From Dichetophora obliterata (taxonomy: Eukaryota > Arthropoda > Insecta > Diptera > Sciomyzidae): a DNA stretch of 64,000 bases. The notes under the pieces are model-generated. The model did no database searches, was not told where the DNA came from, and worked only from the letters and a program-made list of their open reading frames with translations. Made by a program: the position numbers and the translations under genes. Shown here piece after piece: positions 53,541 through 64,000 of the stretch (positions are counted from its first letter, which is position 1; the number at the start of each line of letters is the position of its first letter). The DNA is taken from positions 75,919,836-75,983,835 of the forward strand of contig OY986438.1 of the NCBI GenBank assembly GCA_963920525.1, written 5' to 3'.

Positions 53541-53711
53541 GCAGCAGAGACTGCAGCAGCAGCGAACGTAGCGGATACTCCAGCAGCTCAGAGGACGGCC
53601 GGATATCAACGTAAATAGTATCACATTCTTTATTTTAAGTTATTTTGCTCATTACCCTATGTAATGACATTATCCTATTTTTTTTTTATGCTAAGTATGA
53701 TTGAGAATTAT

Positions 53712-54020
53712 AGTGAGGGATTTTCTATATAATTTAGTTTCACCTCATTTAGCGTTTCATTTAGTTAGAGATTTCGTATAACTAGTTTTAGGAATTTAAT
53801 GAATTAAAATCCTATCCGATTATCTCAACCAAACATTTAATAATAATTTCGTAATAATTAATAATAATTATTAGAGAGAGTTATTTCTACATAACTTAGT
53901 TTCACCTCATTTGGCGTTTCAATTAGTTAGAGATTTCGTATAGATAGTTTTAGAGATTTAACTAATTAAATTCATATCAGATTATCTCAGCCAAATATTT
54001 ACTAATAATTTCGTTTGCAC
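53712..54020 (+). repeat. 162-base tandem duplication
   Basis: Cacctcattt starts at 53741 and at 53903, and the matches extend through gcgtttcatttagttagag, gatttcgtata and ccgattatctcaacc versus cagattatctcagcc. Two diverged copies. No gene. AT-rich. Confidence 0.8.
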
Positions 54021-54640
54021 TTGCGGAGTGCCCCCTCACGTTATCGCGGAGCGTACTTCCAGAAATCGGTTGTGATCACCCAACAAAGTCAGCAGTTAGG
54101 TCGAATAGAGTTTTGAAGAGGTTCTAGGGTAGCTTTTGAGTCAAACCTTGCGGTTTTTATATGGCAGCTGTATTGTATACTTTGTATTGTATTAAACTTC
54201 AATTTTTCTTTCTACAGCTTTATTTTACTTTACTGCTACTACTACATGGAAATATGACCAAACTAAGTATACAAACACTTTTTCGTAAATTAAACTTATA
54301 AATTTTATAATTTTTCAATATTATCCAAATGTTTACAATTTTCCCTGCAAAATGTACATAATTTTACAGTTCATTATCTTGCTTGTGACCGATAACGTTT
54401 CACGAAAAAAATCTTTTTTCTCACACTGCTGATCTCCAGGTCCAAGGTATATATAAGGAGGTAGTGTTAGTAGATACAATTCTCTCTTGTGGTGGGTACC
54501 TTAGCTGTCAAATTCAGTTGTTTGGCCAGGTCTTTTCTATTTGGTTCATGCACTAAAGTCTCAATAACTTTTTTTCGTGGAACATATATATTAAGACCTT
54601 CTAATTCCAAATCTAAAAAAATTAATGGTCGCTCTCATCT
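54021..54640. other. No gene seen
   Basis: Unassigned AT-rich text between the 162-base duplication and the LINE G tail. Confidence 0.3.
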
Positions 54641-54733
54641 GGTTTTATTTATTTATTTATTTGTTAACGTCTATGGACAATATCCTTACAGACTAAGCAA
54701 CATAATTTAAAAATAATACAATAAAGATTAAAA

Positions 54734-56536
54734 CTAGTTTTTATTTAACAACAGTGTAATAGTGGTTTTAAAAGCAACTTTGGGCATAGAAAAATCGAGT
54801 AAGTTATTATTATAGATACTGTTTAAAGCTATAAGAGCTCTATTAATTGGCTCATTAGTGGCATAATTAGTTCTATGACAACTAATGTAAAAATAATTCG
54901 AGCTTCGTAAAGACTTTTGCGGAATATTAAACGATATTAATTTAAGTAAGTTTTCACAAATAACATTTCCATTAATCAGATCATAAATAAACATGATACT
55001 ATGCAGTAGTCTTCTATCTTCGAGAGATGAAAGACCAATAAGCAACCGACGTGTCCTATATGAGGGAAGAGGTTCAGGAAAACTAAAAGAGCGCAAAGCA
55101 AATTTTAAGAATCTTTTTTGAACTTTTTCCAGTCTAGCAATATGTATCGAGTAATAAGGACCCCAAATAAATGAGGCGTATTCAAGGCTAGATCTAACAA
55201 GGGAAGTATATAATGTTTTTAGTGTGTAAGGGTCAACAAACCCAACACTGTTTCGCCTAAGAAACGCTAAAAGTGAATATGCTTTGGGGATAATTCTATT
55301 TAAGTGAGGGCTAAAAGTTAAGCTAGAATCAAAAATTACTCCAAGGTCACGAATTTCTGATAATCTGGCTAACTTAGTGTTATAAAAATTATAATCAAAA
55401 ATAGTTGGTGAGTGGAGCTTGTAATAAGAGACAACATAACATTTTCCGAGGTTAAGAAATAATTTGTTTTGTTTAAACCAGGAAAAGACATTATCAAGAT
55501 CAGACTGGAGACGAGAAGCGTCACAATCACTTTTAACTTTAAGGAAAACCTTAAGATCATCCGCATAAAGTAAAAATTGAGCATTAAGAAAGCATTTAGA
55601 AACATCATTAATGAAGATAACAAAAAGTAATGGTCCAAGGATGCTACCTTGTGGAACCCCAGACACTGCTAAAAATGGCGAAGATTTTGCATTGTCAATG
55701 ACAACATAAGAAACCCTATTTGAGAGGTATGAACTCAACCAAGATAGAAAAATTGAATGAAAACCAATTTTGGCTAGCTTGAGCAATAAAAGCTTTGAAA
55801 CGTTAGTCAACTTTGAGATCGGTCTATAGTTTAGGACATCGTGCTTGTTGCCAGCCTTTAATATGGGTGTGATAAGCGAAACTTTCCATTTATCAACGAA
55901 TTCACCAGATTTTAATGATTTATTGAAAATTATATAAATTGGTACGGATAAAGAATGAACACATTGTTTAAGTAAATAGGCACTAAGACCATCAAGATCG
56001 CACTTAACTGAATTTTTCAGGGAGGCAATAGCTGTTTTAATGTCAGACAGGGAGACCGATAAATAGCCAAAGTTTACGCAAGAGTCAATATTATCAACAA
56101 CCTGAGGGTTAACAGAAGCCAAATTTTGGTCAAAATTAGACTTAAAATAGTCAGCGAACAATTGAGCTGTTTTAGCAGCAGAGTTTGATATTTTATCCAT
56201 ATAAAACATAGAAGATGGGATAGTTGATGAAGTATTTTTAGATTTAATAAAGGTCCAGAAGGACTTGGCATCCGTTTGTATACGATTTTCAATGCTAAGA
56301 ATGTACTGCTTATAAAGAAATTTGTTCAAAAAATTAAATTCACGAGCGAAATGTAAATGCTTTGCTTTGCAATCGAGGTTTCCAGTTCGTCTAAATTCAT
56401 TGAAAGATTTATTCCTTAAATTTTTCAGTGTTTTCAACCCTCTAGTATACCAAGGAAGCTTATGTAATTTGGTCTTAAAAGGAATATTATTTGCGAAGAT
56501 ATTGGATAGGTGCTTAAGAAAGGTGCTTAAGAGCAA
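54734..56536 (-). pseudogene. LINE G ORF2, reverse transcriptase
   Basis: 600 open residues. Linker: KLHKLPWYTRGLKTLKNLRN. RT: NSVKCDLDGLSAYLLKQCV, KVSLITPILKAGNKHDVLNY, RPISKLTNVSKLL (a piece of the fingers is missing between here and KIGFHSIFLSWLSSYLSNR, where the D-bearing palm motif would lie), GVPQGSILGPLLFVIFIND and FLLYADDLKVFLK (YADD). Thumb and C-terminus: LGVIFDSSLTFSPHLNRI, ASFIWGPYYSIH. The loss of the first catalytic aspartate region means this copy is dead even without the frameshift. Confidence 0.85.
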
Positions 56537-57357
56537 CCAGGAGTATCCAAATTATCAAACAACGATTCCCAATTAATATCAGTAATGAGCCGATTAATAG
56601 TTCCAAGATTGCAATTTTTAAAATCATAATGATGTTTTGTAGAACTTGTAACACTGAGAAATTCATAAAATTTAATATTAAAGGCAATGGCCGAGTGATG
56701 AATACTATGTTCAGAAATAGGAAAAGGACACTCATATAAATCAAAACTAAGTGACTTATTTATAAAAATTAAATCGAGTAAATTACGTAACTTATTGAAA
56801 ATGGTATTAATTTGTATAAGATCCAAACTGAAAAAACTATCGATGAGATGAATTTCATAAGCATGGTTAACATTTGTTGGTAAGTATACGTTGTCATCGG
56901 TTGAAAAGGCCCAATTTAATTTGCTGAGGTTAAAATCTCCAACGACGCAAAAATGTTCACATTCGTCATCTGCGGATAGTGTTAATATATTGTTGACGTG
57001 TGCACTATAGATTTCATTAGAACTGGTTGGCGAGATGTAAGAGGCACAAACAAAAATCTTTCCTTTAGGAAGAAGGATGGAGATGCAAACCTGGTCAATC
57101 AATCCATTCAACGTGTCAATATTGCATAGCGATGAACATAAATTTTTACGGACGATAATTAGAACTCCCCCACCTCTAGAGCAACCAGTTTGAACAGCAG
57201 AACGATCCTTGCGATAAACTTGGAAGATAGATGGGTCAGCAATCTCCTCATCAAAAAAATCATTGGTAAGCCAGGTTTCAACTAATATCAATACATCAAA
57301 ATCATTTTCAGTGCAAAAAGAGTGCGTTGTATTAAGTTTAGAGCGCATCCCAGACAA
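56527..57357 (-). pseudogene. LINE G ORF2, endonuclease domain
   Basis: 276 open residues. APE endonuclease: FDVLILVETWLTNDFFDEEI (E), HFCVVGDFNLSKLNWAF (D, N), IDSFFSLDLIQINT, NLLDLIFINKSLSF and EHSIHHSAIAF (the final SDH has become EHS-HH). The start of the domain lies slightly upstream (NLSGMRSKLNT). It ends at a stop directly next to a 13-base duplication (aggtgcttaagaa at 56508 and 56521) where RT starts in another frame. Confidence 0.82.
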
Positions 57358-57458
57358 ATTTTGGTAGTAGAATTTAAAAGAATTTTTGACAGTGTTGCAG
57401 TTTGATGGTAAATTTAGATTTGCATTTGAGGCACACTCAGTTGTTAAAACACAGTTCG

Positions 57459-58734
57459 TTAGTTTTTTGAAGAGATTGAGGGGAAGTCATTTAGAGTCTG
57501 GTTGCTTAAATGGTGAGATTGTCTAGGACGTGGAATGAAGTCACGAACTAGGACCCCGAAAGGCCAGAAGTCTTTGCATATTATTTGAGCATAGTCTGAC
57601 TCATGAGCATAGATTTTGAACGAAGCAATATCCTGTTGAGGTTTTTGTGTGAACTTTAAGCAAGTGATGGTTGAACCTGAATGCGGAATCTTACTTTGAA
57701 CATATGCTAGAACATTTTCAACACTTGTGGCGGGAGCTAGCCTCGAGACAAAGATGGATTTACGTGGAGGCCGGATTACTGCCACCAAATCAACCACATT
57801 CAGTGGCCTCGAGAGGCTGTTTTGGCATTTTAGTTTGACTAGGCGAAACTATAGGCAATTTATTAGATTGTTTCACAGGACTGCATAGGTCGTGGACAAC
57901 AACTAAATTCGAATCTGGAGCATTGTTCAATGATTGCGCTGCATCTAAAGATTTAGCATTTACAGACAGCTCGTTAGCAGCACTTGGTTGCACAGCCGTA
58001 GTGCCAGACATGTCAGCAGCAGTTTGCACGGTTGCAGAAGCGGTCAGCGTGGCAACCATAGGTCCCGAGGCGGTATATTGCGTCGCATCAATAGTGGATG
58101 TGCTAACAGCAGGTAGTGCAACAGCAGTAGATAGCGATGTAACTAAAGGTTGAGCATTTGCTGCCAGCTCCTTAGCAGCTATTTGTTGCATAGCAGCAGT
58201 ATTTGACCTGTCAGCAGCAGGTTGCACGATAGAAATGGCATGCGCAGCAGCCAAAGACTGAGTATTGGCAGTATGTTTATCTGAGCCGATAGTTAGTGCA
58301 ACATCAGCAGAATTTATAGACGGTAAAGACGAACCCGAGTTTGATACGGTTGTCACAGGCACAGTTACACAAACAGCCAGTTAAAGCTAGATTAACATCA
58401 ATTAATGCGGAAGCATCATTAGCAGTAGATAGTTCAAACATAGAGTTTGTGTCCAGCACAAGATTATGGACAAGTGATTGCAGGCGAGTAACTTCTTCGT
58501 TAAGTCGCGCAGCTGATGATTTATTTTTTCCATCAAACATAGCAACACAGTCATTGAAAACCTCCGACAAGATGTGCAAAACCACTGAAGACCATTCTCG
58601 GAACACTGCAGAGCTTCCGCAACAGGCCCTTTAATCTTTACACATTTATCATGAAAAAATTTGAAACAACCCGAACAAACAATGAAGCCGCCCACTGTAG
58701 TCCATTGTGATCTGCAGATCTCACAGCAAGTCAT
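57459..58734 (-). pseudogene. LINE G ORF1 (PHD finger, Ala/Ser-rich middle, C-terminal domain)
   Basis: Start ATG at 58734. CCEICRSQWTTVGGF, CSGCFKFFHDKCV and FCTSCRRF make a PHD-type finger. Then a frameshift; the middle at 57790-58362 is rich in Ala, Ser, Thr and Val with repeated AANAQPL / VQTAADMSG-like units, unusual and internally repetitive. A further shift (8-base overlap at 57790-57797) leads to the C-terminal part with RPPRKSIFVSRLAPATSVEN and DFWPFGVLVRDFIPRPR, the RRM-like ORF1 domain common in this group. At least two frameshifts. Confidence 0.78.
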
Positions 58735-58740
58735 CGTTCA

Positions 58741-59682
58741 CTTTGAGGTTATGTCCAATAAGTAGACAAAAATTTATTTGCTTTATAATGTTTGTCCAAG
58801 TATAAGTGATTCTCAATCACGGAATACATTAAAGAATTCAAACAACTATATCAGAAATTAATAATCGCGGTAAATAATATAAAAATTAATAAACTTAACA
58901 AAATTTTCACGGAGCTAATAAAAGAAAGTTGACAGCTGTTACAGGGTTGCCAGACTATGGTTTAGAAGTTATAGGGGATCATAGTTGAAAAATGGGAGAA
59001 AAAACTTTCTATATCTTTGCTATATATAAACAAAACTAAACAAAATGGGTATTAAAATAAAGGCTATTATATTACCTATTCAATAAGCTATTAACCAAAA
59101 TTCTATTAATTACTTTCTAAGATATAACTGTTTTTATGTACCAACTATTTTTCATCAAAATTTTAGATGCATTTCAGATTCAATTAAAAACGACAAAAAT
59201 TAATTCCGTGAATTCGATTGTAAAAACGACAAAAATTAATTCCACGAATTTGAATGTAAAAATTTAAAGACAATTTTTCACCTGCGGTGCTTTTTTAACC
59301 ATCGTTTATATTACTACAAATTTACTATGTAAATATTTAAACAAATCGCTGCGATATTTAATAACAATTTTTTATTCATCCACCGTTTATTTAGCAGTTC
59401 CAAAATATTTCAAAAATTCTCAAAAAAAATACTAATATTTTATGGCTTTTAACTGTATATGTTGAAATTAATTCCCAAAAACAAAAGAAATAAACTCAAC
59501 GTTTCGTTGCGACTTTTTAGTGTTTATTTTGCTGAAATTTTACATAAACGCTAAATTTAAATTTATAAATTTACTAGCTTTAAATACAAGTTTAAAAAAG
59601 GCCAGACTTTCATTTCTACGCTGTTCTACGCTGTCGTTAACTTAAATTGAGAATGAAAATAATAAAGAAAATGCAATTACAA
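58741..59682. other. AT-rich, no gene
   Basis: No coding signal. A direct duplication of about 36-38 bases occurs at 59187-59260 (aacgacaaaaattaattcc twice). A ccagactatggtttagaa region at 58950 may be the end of LINE G's 5' flank. Confidence 0.35.
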
Positions 59683-60252
59683 TAGGTCTGTTTCCGTACT
59701 CACAGTGTGTGACTTGTGAGTCGCTATTTTCTGTTTCCGTACTTTTTGTGTAAGAAATGGGAGAAGAAGAACAAGCATAAAATCGCTCTCTCGATCATAG
59801 AATGTGCACAGAGCGTGCTAGAACTCAAGACTTCGAGTAAATTAAGAGCAAGCATCAAAAGAAGAAGCATCAAGATGAACAAGCAAATGTAAAATGTTTG
59901 ATTTTCACAAATATTCACGAATTCTGCTGCTAAAAATAAATTAACAAATTGCAGTTTCTTTCCACCTTACATTTTTAACTATAAATAAATTATTTAAAGT
60001 AATTTTATAACTTAAAACATAGCTTGCAAGATTATATAGCTTAAAAAATTTACTTCACAAACAGAATTACGACAATTTCAATTGGCGCTATTTGCGTTTG
60101 ACTCGTCTGCTGTCAGAATCAGCTGTTTTGTGCTCGAAACTTGCTAGAAGCTGTTTCCGTACTTTTGCGAATATTCTCAAATTTCATTTTTACTCTCAGT
60201 TCGAGCTTACCAGAAGTTACACAAATCTTACACAGTGTAGAGTACGGAAACC
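59683..60252. mobile_element. MITE candidate (~570 bases)
   Basis: Inverted ends: tctgtttccgtactcacagtg at the left (59687-59706) and, from the other strand, ggtttccgtactctacactg at the right (to about 60252). Core ttccgtact, and a further internal cacagtgt/tacacagtg match, extend the similarity to about 30 bases. Two more ctgtttccgtactttt copies occur inside (59730 and 60149). Target duplication unclear (ATA or TAG). No coding. Possible PIF/Harbinger or hAT type. Confidence 0.5.
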
Positions 60253-60467
60253 ATAGAAGTAAAATATAAGGAAGCGGTGTAGTTGAAGTGAAATGAAGTA
60301 TTTTACAAACACAGTGAAGTTGACACAAATACAAAAATATTGAAACAAATATACAAAATATTCAAATTCATATTTTTTTTTGCATTCAATTATGTAGTAA
60401 AGGCGTAAATTAATTTTTATTTTTTAGATTTATGCTTACTATTAAATTTTTATATAGCACTGTTATA

Positions 60468-61765
60468 AAGGGTGTCCCAACAAGAACGCAATTTATAAAT
60501 TTGGCGCCATTCGAAGTGTCATTGTTTGACATTTGAACAATTGTTATTGTTTGCTAGTGGAAGGTACGAGGTTAGTAAAAATGGAGCGCTACACGAATGA
60601 ACAACGCATTCTCATTGTGAAATTGTTTTACCAAAATGGTGAAAGTTTTGCGGCTACAGTTCGCAAATTGCGATCAATTTGGGATCACAATAATGCTCCA
60701 AAAGAGTCAACTGTAAAGAGATTAAAGGATAAATTTGCCGAAACTGGGTCTGTAAGTGATGTAAAGACAACAACGCGCCTTCGACCAGGTCGATCTACCG
60801 AAAATGTTGCAGCTGTACGTGATGATGTCGCTCAAACTCCATTCACCTCAATTCGACACGTGCTCAGCAAAATGGTGTCTCCAAATCCACTATGCAGCGA
60901 ATTTTGACGAAAGATTTGCATCTTCATGCACACAAAGTTCAATTGACTCAGGAACTGAAGCCAGCTGACCATGGACAGCGAAGGGAGTTCGTTAAATGGG
61001 TATTGGAGAGACAACATGAAAATGCTGATTTTGCCGCTAAAATCATCTTCAGTGACGAGGCCCATTTCCATCTTGATGGCTTCGTCAATAGGCAGAATTG
61101 TCGCATTTGGGCTGAGGAAAATCCTCGAGTGATTCACGAGAAGCAAATGCATCATCAACGTGTCACTGTGTGGTGTGGTTTTTGGGCTGGAGGAATCATT
61201 GGACCTTTTTTTTATGAAAATGAGGCAGGTCAAGCGCAAACAGTCAATGGTGTTCGGTATCGTGAAATGATAACCAGTTTTTTCTTGCCTAGAATTGAAG
61301 AAATGAATGTGGAGGGCATGTGGTTCCAACAAGACGGCGCCACATGTCATACAGCCAGAAAACAATTCAATTGCTGCATCAGTCATTTCCCGGTCGTGTT
61401 ATTTCGCGTTTTGGAGATCAGAATTGGCCGCCTAGATCGTGCGATTCAACACCATTAGATTTTTTCTTTGGGGTTTTTTGAAGTCGATGGTTTAGGCGAA
61501 TAAGCCGACGACGACTCAAGCCTTAAAAGAGGAAATTGGACGCTGCATTAATGAAATACCGCAGCATTTATGCAAAACCGTCATTGAAAATTTCATTAAA
61601 AGATCGCGTGTATGCCAGCAAAGCCGCGGCGGCCATCTGCACGGTATATTGTTCCATACATAACCTCATTGTCTACTTTACGATATAATCAAGTTTCACG
61701 ATTTTTTTTTTTAAATATGTGTTTTATTTTAAATTTAAAAATTGCGCTCTTGTTGGGACACCCTA
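60468..61765 (+). mobile_element. mariner-family transposon (mariner-2), both ends present
   Basis: Left end aagggtgtcccaacaagaac and right end, from the other strand, tagggtgtcccaacaagagc: 18 of 20 match, continuing with gcaattt. TA lies outside each end (60466-60467 and 61766-61767), the mariner target. Length 1298 bases, normal for mariner. The transposase at 60581-61640 is broken by at least three frameshifts, so the copy is not autonomous, but its ends could still serve as substrate. Confidence 0.92.
60581..61640 (+). pseudogene. mariner-2 transposase (frameshifted)
   Basis: Start ATG at 60581: MERYTNEQRILIVKLFYQNG and KESTVKRLKDKFAETGSV form the N-terminal helix-turn-helix; a frameshift occurs near 60870. 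The frame 60892-61458 has TKDLHLHAHKVQLTQELKPA, IIFSDEAHFHLDGFVNRQNC (first D), VTVWCGFWAGGIIGPFF, and MWFQQDGATCHTARK (second D). Another single-base shift follows at about 61360, after which NWPPRSCDSTPLDFFF (third D) can be read at 61425-61470. The spacing of second to third D is near 36-37 residues, larger than the 34 of classical mariners and closer to the 37D-type lineages. Confidence 0.88.
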
Positions 61766-61767
61766 TA

Positions 61768-62487
61768 TAATGTGTTGCGTTACCAATTTTTTTACAGAGA
61801 AAAGCATTACTAAAATGAAGTAAAAGACATGAACGCAGAATAAGACTGAAACAACAAAAGTTACTTTTAATGATTTTTTAATAATTCATTTAAAAAAAAT
61901 TAATTTTTATAAACTATTTAACTGATATTAAAATAACACAAAAACTAAACAACTAAAATATATACCAAATTAAACTTTTTTAAAATAAATAGTTTTTTGT
62001 AGTTTTTAATTATTTTTTTTTATATAAAAATACCTTGTATTAATTTTATTAATTAGCTTGTAACCTTAGGGCGCTAATCCAATTTAATTTCATGTCAAGT
62101 TTTTAAAGAAATTGTAAACAAATAAATAACTATTAAAGCTTATCCCAATATGAAAAAAAAATTAAGGCCCTTGCCACCCTAAATAATGAATGCGATCATG
62201 AAGCAGAACTTGTGTTTTGACAGATGCTCTTCCTCAAAAACAATTTTTTTTTTTGCTCGGCAAGGGCTTATGTCAAAAAACGACGCTCTATCTCGCTTCC
62301 TCAGCGACGAAAATTCCTTCTACACACGTATAGTGTGTGTGAGTAGAGCACCACTTCCTTATCTTTTATTTCTATGACGGTAACACACCTAATAAGTGAG
62401 CGTTGGAAAAGTTATCGAAAAAAGTGCATAAATAAATCGTAGTTGTTTTCGTAGTAAGGGTTGCTGAGTCGGCACAACAGTATACTT
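61768..62487. other. AT-rich, no gene
   Basis: No coding signal. A ggcccttgccac segment at 62165 and a ggcaagggctt segment at 62260 form a weak inverted pair. 62186-62377 has a chance frame. Confidence 0.35.
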
Positions 62488-62656
62488 AGAGCCTGAACAG
62501 AATCAAAAATCGTTGCGGCCGACGATTTGTTGTTGGAAAATACATGCAAAATGTAGAAATAACCGCAGCTCGTTTTCCGCAACGATCAATCGCAGAATTA
62601 GAATCTATTCTATTTCAATCGTCGGTAGCAACGATTTTTGATTCTGTTCAGGCTCT
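62488..62656. mobile_element. 169-base MITE with perfect 29-base inverted repeats
   Basis: Left agagcctgaacagaatcaaa... at 62488-62516 is the exact reverse complement of 62628-62656 (ending gattctgttcaggctct). Inside, gccgacgattt and aatcgtcggt also pair, so the whole element can fold. Target duplication not evident; the left flank is tatactt and the right flank ctctctg. Confidence 0.8.
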
Positions 62657-64000
62657 CTCTCTGTAAATGTCTTAAAAATTTCTCGAGTGTGGTCCTTTTT
62701 TCCTCAATCGTTTATGGAACTATTTAATTTTGTAAATATTCCTCCATCATATATGTTATCTCGGTGCCTCGTTATACCTTAGTTACTTATATTGCAATTA
62801 TTCCCTTTTTTATATAATTTGGGCTTCCAGCTTAATAGTGTTTTGGCCTTGTACGGAATATTGTTTTTAACACTACAAAACGAAAATCTTTAAGTATAAA
62901 AGAAGTTATCTATATCTTAAAAAGTTATGCATAGACTTTAATGTTTGAAACCTCGTTGAATAGGTTCTCATATTACCCATAATATTACGAAAATTGATAC
63001 CCATACTTTTCTAGGAAAATTTAACAAATCACAGCATTTTTTCCTAAATTTGGACCCTTGTAACTTTTAAACGTCTTGCGACCTCTTATTTTTTCACTAT
63101 TCGCTTTTTTAGCTCCAAATACACATATTGAAAAAATATTAAAAAGTCTTTTTTAGCTAAACGTAAAATGTTCCGACTAATTTGGCATTATGTATTTCAT
63201 ATACTTGATTGGCTTTAGCAATACTTTTACCTTACATGACTAGGAACATCGGTCACAGATTTGTACTTCCCACTCCAAACTAAGAATCTTTTTTCCAAAC
63301 TATTAGGTTGATACATTTTAATGCTTTGCTGCAAAATTTTAGAATAAGAGATGCACCTTCGAAAGACATTCCATTGCTTTTGGTATGTAAAAATTGGTAA
63401 AATTTTTTTCATCATAATTTTTTTTTGACTATATGCAAGAAACAAAGTTTCAGTTATACAACAGATTAAATACTTACGTTCGTGAAGTTAGCAACGAATT
63501 GATTTAGCGACGATTTTTTTGTGCTGGCACAGGGTGTTTCAGGAGTAGAGATAATGATCATTAAGCATTAAGTAAAACTCTGCATTTTATAAAAAAACCG
63601 TATTTTAAAAAAGTATCAGAAATTTAAAATACACATATATTTTTAAACATTTTAAAAACATTTTAAAATCTAAGCATACTGCATACTGTGTATATTAGGC
63701 TGACCATATGCTTCAGGCTGACCATAAGTTTATGTTTTTTTAAAATGTTTAATTTTTGTCTTTTTCTGTTTATTGTTTTAAATATATTTGTTTTAACTTG
63801 TATATACGAGTATATCTCTCATTTCTATTTAAATTGTTTATGTATTATAACAAAAAACTTTATAAAAATTGCACGGGGTGATATATATAATATTGATCAT
63901 GAATTCTTTAAATAGCGTAAATAGTAGTTCCACTGACAACACATATGCTTTAATTCGCGTGTTATGTAAACAAAAAAAAAAGTTTAAATGTCTGTCACAT
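62657..64000. other. AT-rich, no gene
   Basis: Only scattered short chance frames. The motif aggctgaccata occurs twice at 63697 and 63716. Near 63530 gggtgtttcaggagtag looks like a mariner-type end but has no partner in the window. Confidence 0.35.

Larger units (their letters stand above)
54641..58740 (-). mobile_element. LINE G: CR1/Jockey-type LINE with PHD-finger ORF1
   Basis: Minus strand. Tail (AAAT)n at 54643-54662 on the element strand. ORF2 54734-57357 and ORF1 57459-58734 both have frame breaks. The set of PHD finger, RRM/gag-like ORF1 end, APE endonuclease and RT is shared with LINE C, but the proteins are only distantly similar. The 5' end is probably just beyond 58740; no target duplication was identified. 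Confidence 0.85.

Noticed and set aside
57923..58153. Plus-strand Ala/Val-rich frame
   Set aside because: Shadow of the repetitive ORF1 of LINE G on the other strand.

Overview
This window looks like repeat-dense, non-coding chromatin of an insect, most likely a higher fly (Schizophora; a tephritid-type fruit fly is a guess from the repeat mix). Base composition is AT-rich. I recognise no host gene. Nearly everything that can be named is a transposable element (TE) or a relic of one, and many are nested, with target-site duplications (TSDs) I could read directly.

Layout. 0.6-9 kb: a minus-strand Ty3/gypsy relic (CsRn1-like gag, protease, RT, RNase H), split by a tRNA-derived SINE (7.13-7.51 kb, 13-bp TSD) and by a decayed LOA-type LINE called 'LINE A' (1.28-6.79 kb, 13-bp TSD); LINE A itself carries an 801-bp PIF/Harbinger-like MITE with a TAA duplication. 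9.8-11.6 kb: a second, plus-strand gypsy relic (RNase H and integrase) holding a second SINE copy (16-bp TSD). 11.9-13.4 kb: direct and inverted copies of a ~300-bp repeat. 13.4-22.8 kb: a Foldback-like element with long inverted arms of GGTACAAACG-type repeats; between the arms is a non-coding LTR element, whose polypurine tract received a nearly complete LINE ('LINE B') with an 11-bp TSD.

22.8-30.7 kb: a full-length minus-strand CR1/Jockey-type LINE ('LINE C', PHD-finger ORF1) interrupted by a full-length RTE-type LINE with an uninterrupted 997-codon frame ('LINE D'). 31.8-34.4 kb: another RTE-like LINE ('LINE E') in a ~117-bp tandem array, itself hit by a 5'-truncated copy of LINE D. 34.7-38.3 kb: a short Helitron and two LINE 3' remnants. 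40.2-49.6 kb: a broken family-B (protein-primed type, Polinton/Maverick-like) DNA polymerase gene with an N-terminal C2H2 finger and a good TATA/Inr promoter; a mariner (41.5-42.8 kb) and a complete-looking PIF/Harbinger transposon (43,650-49,188; CTG TSD; both proteins present) sit inside it. 49.6-52.1 kb: Helitron-type repeats in a tandem arrangement, ended by an LTR (52.15-52.54 kb). 53.2-54.0 kb: two tandem-repeat arrays. 54.6-58.7 kb: another PHD-bearing LINE ('LINE G'). 59.7-62.7 kb: a MITE candidate, a mariner with matching inverted repeats, and a 169-bp MITE with 29-bp perfect inverted repeats.

The genes do not form a cellular pathway. The shared story is insertion history: nesting gives a relative order of TE activity (for example the Harbinger is younger than the polymerase gene, LINE D younger than LINEs C and E, LINE B younger than its LTR host). 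The best candidates for recently active elements are LINE D and the Harbinger; LINE B is nearly intact but frameshifted in ORF2.
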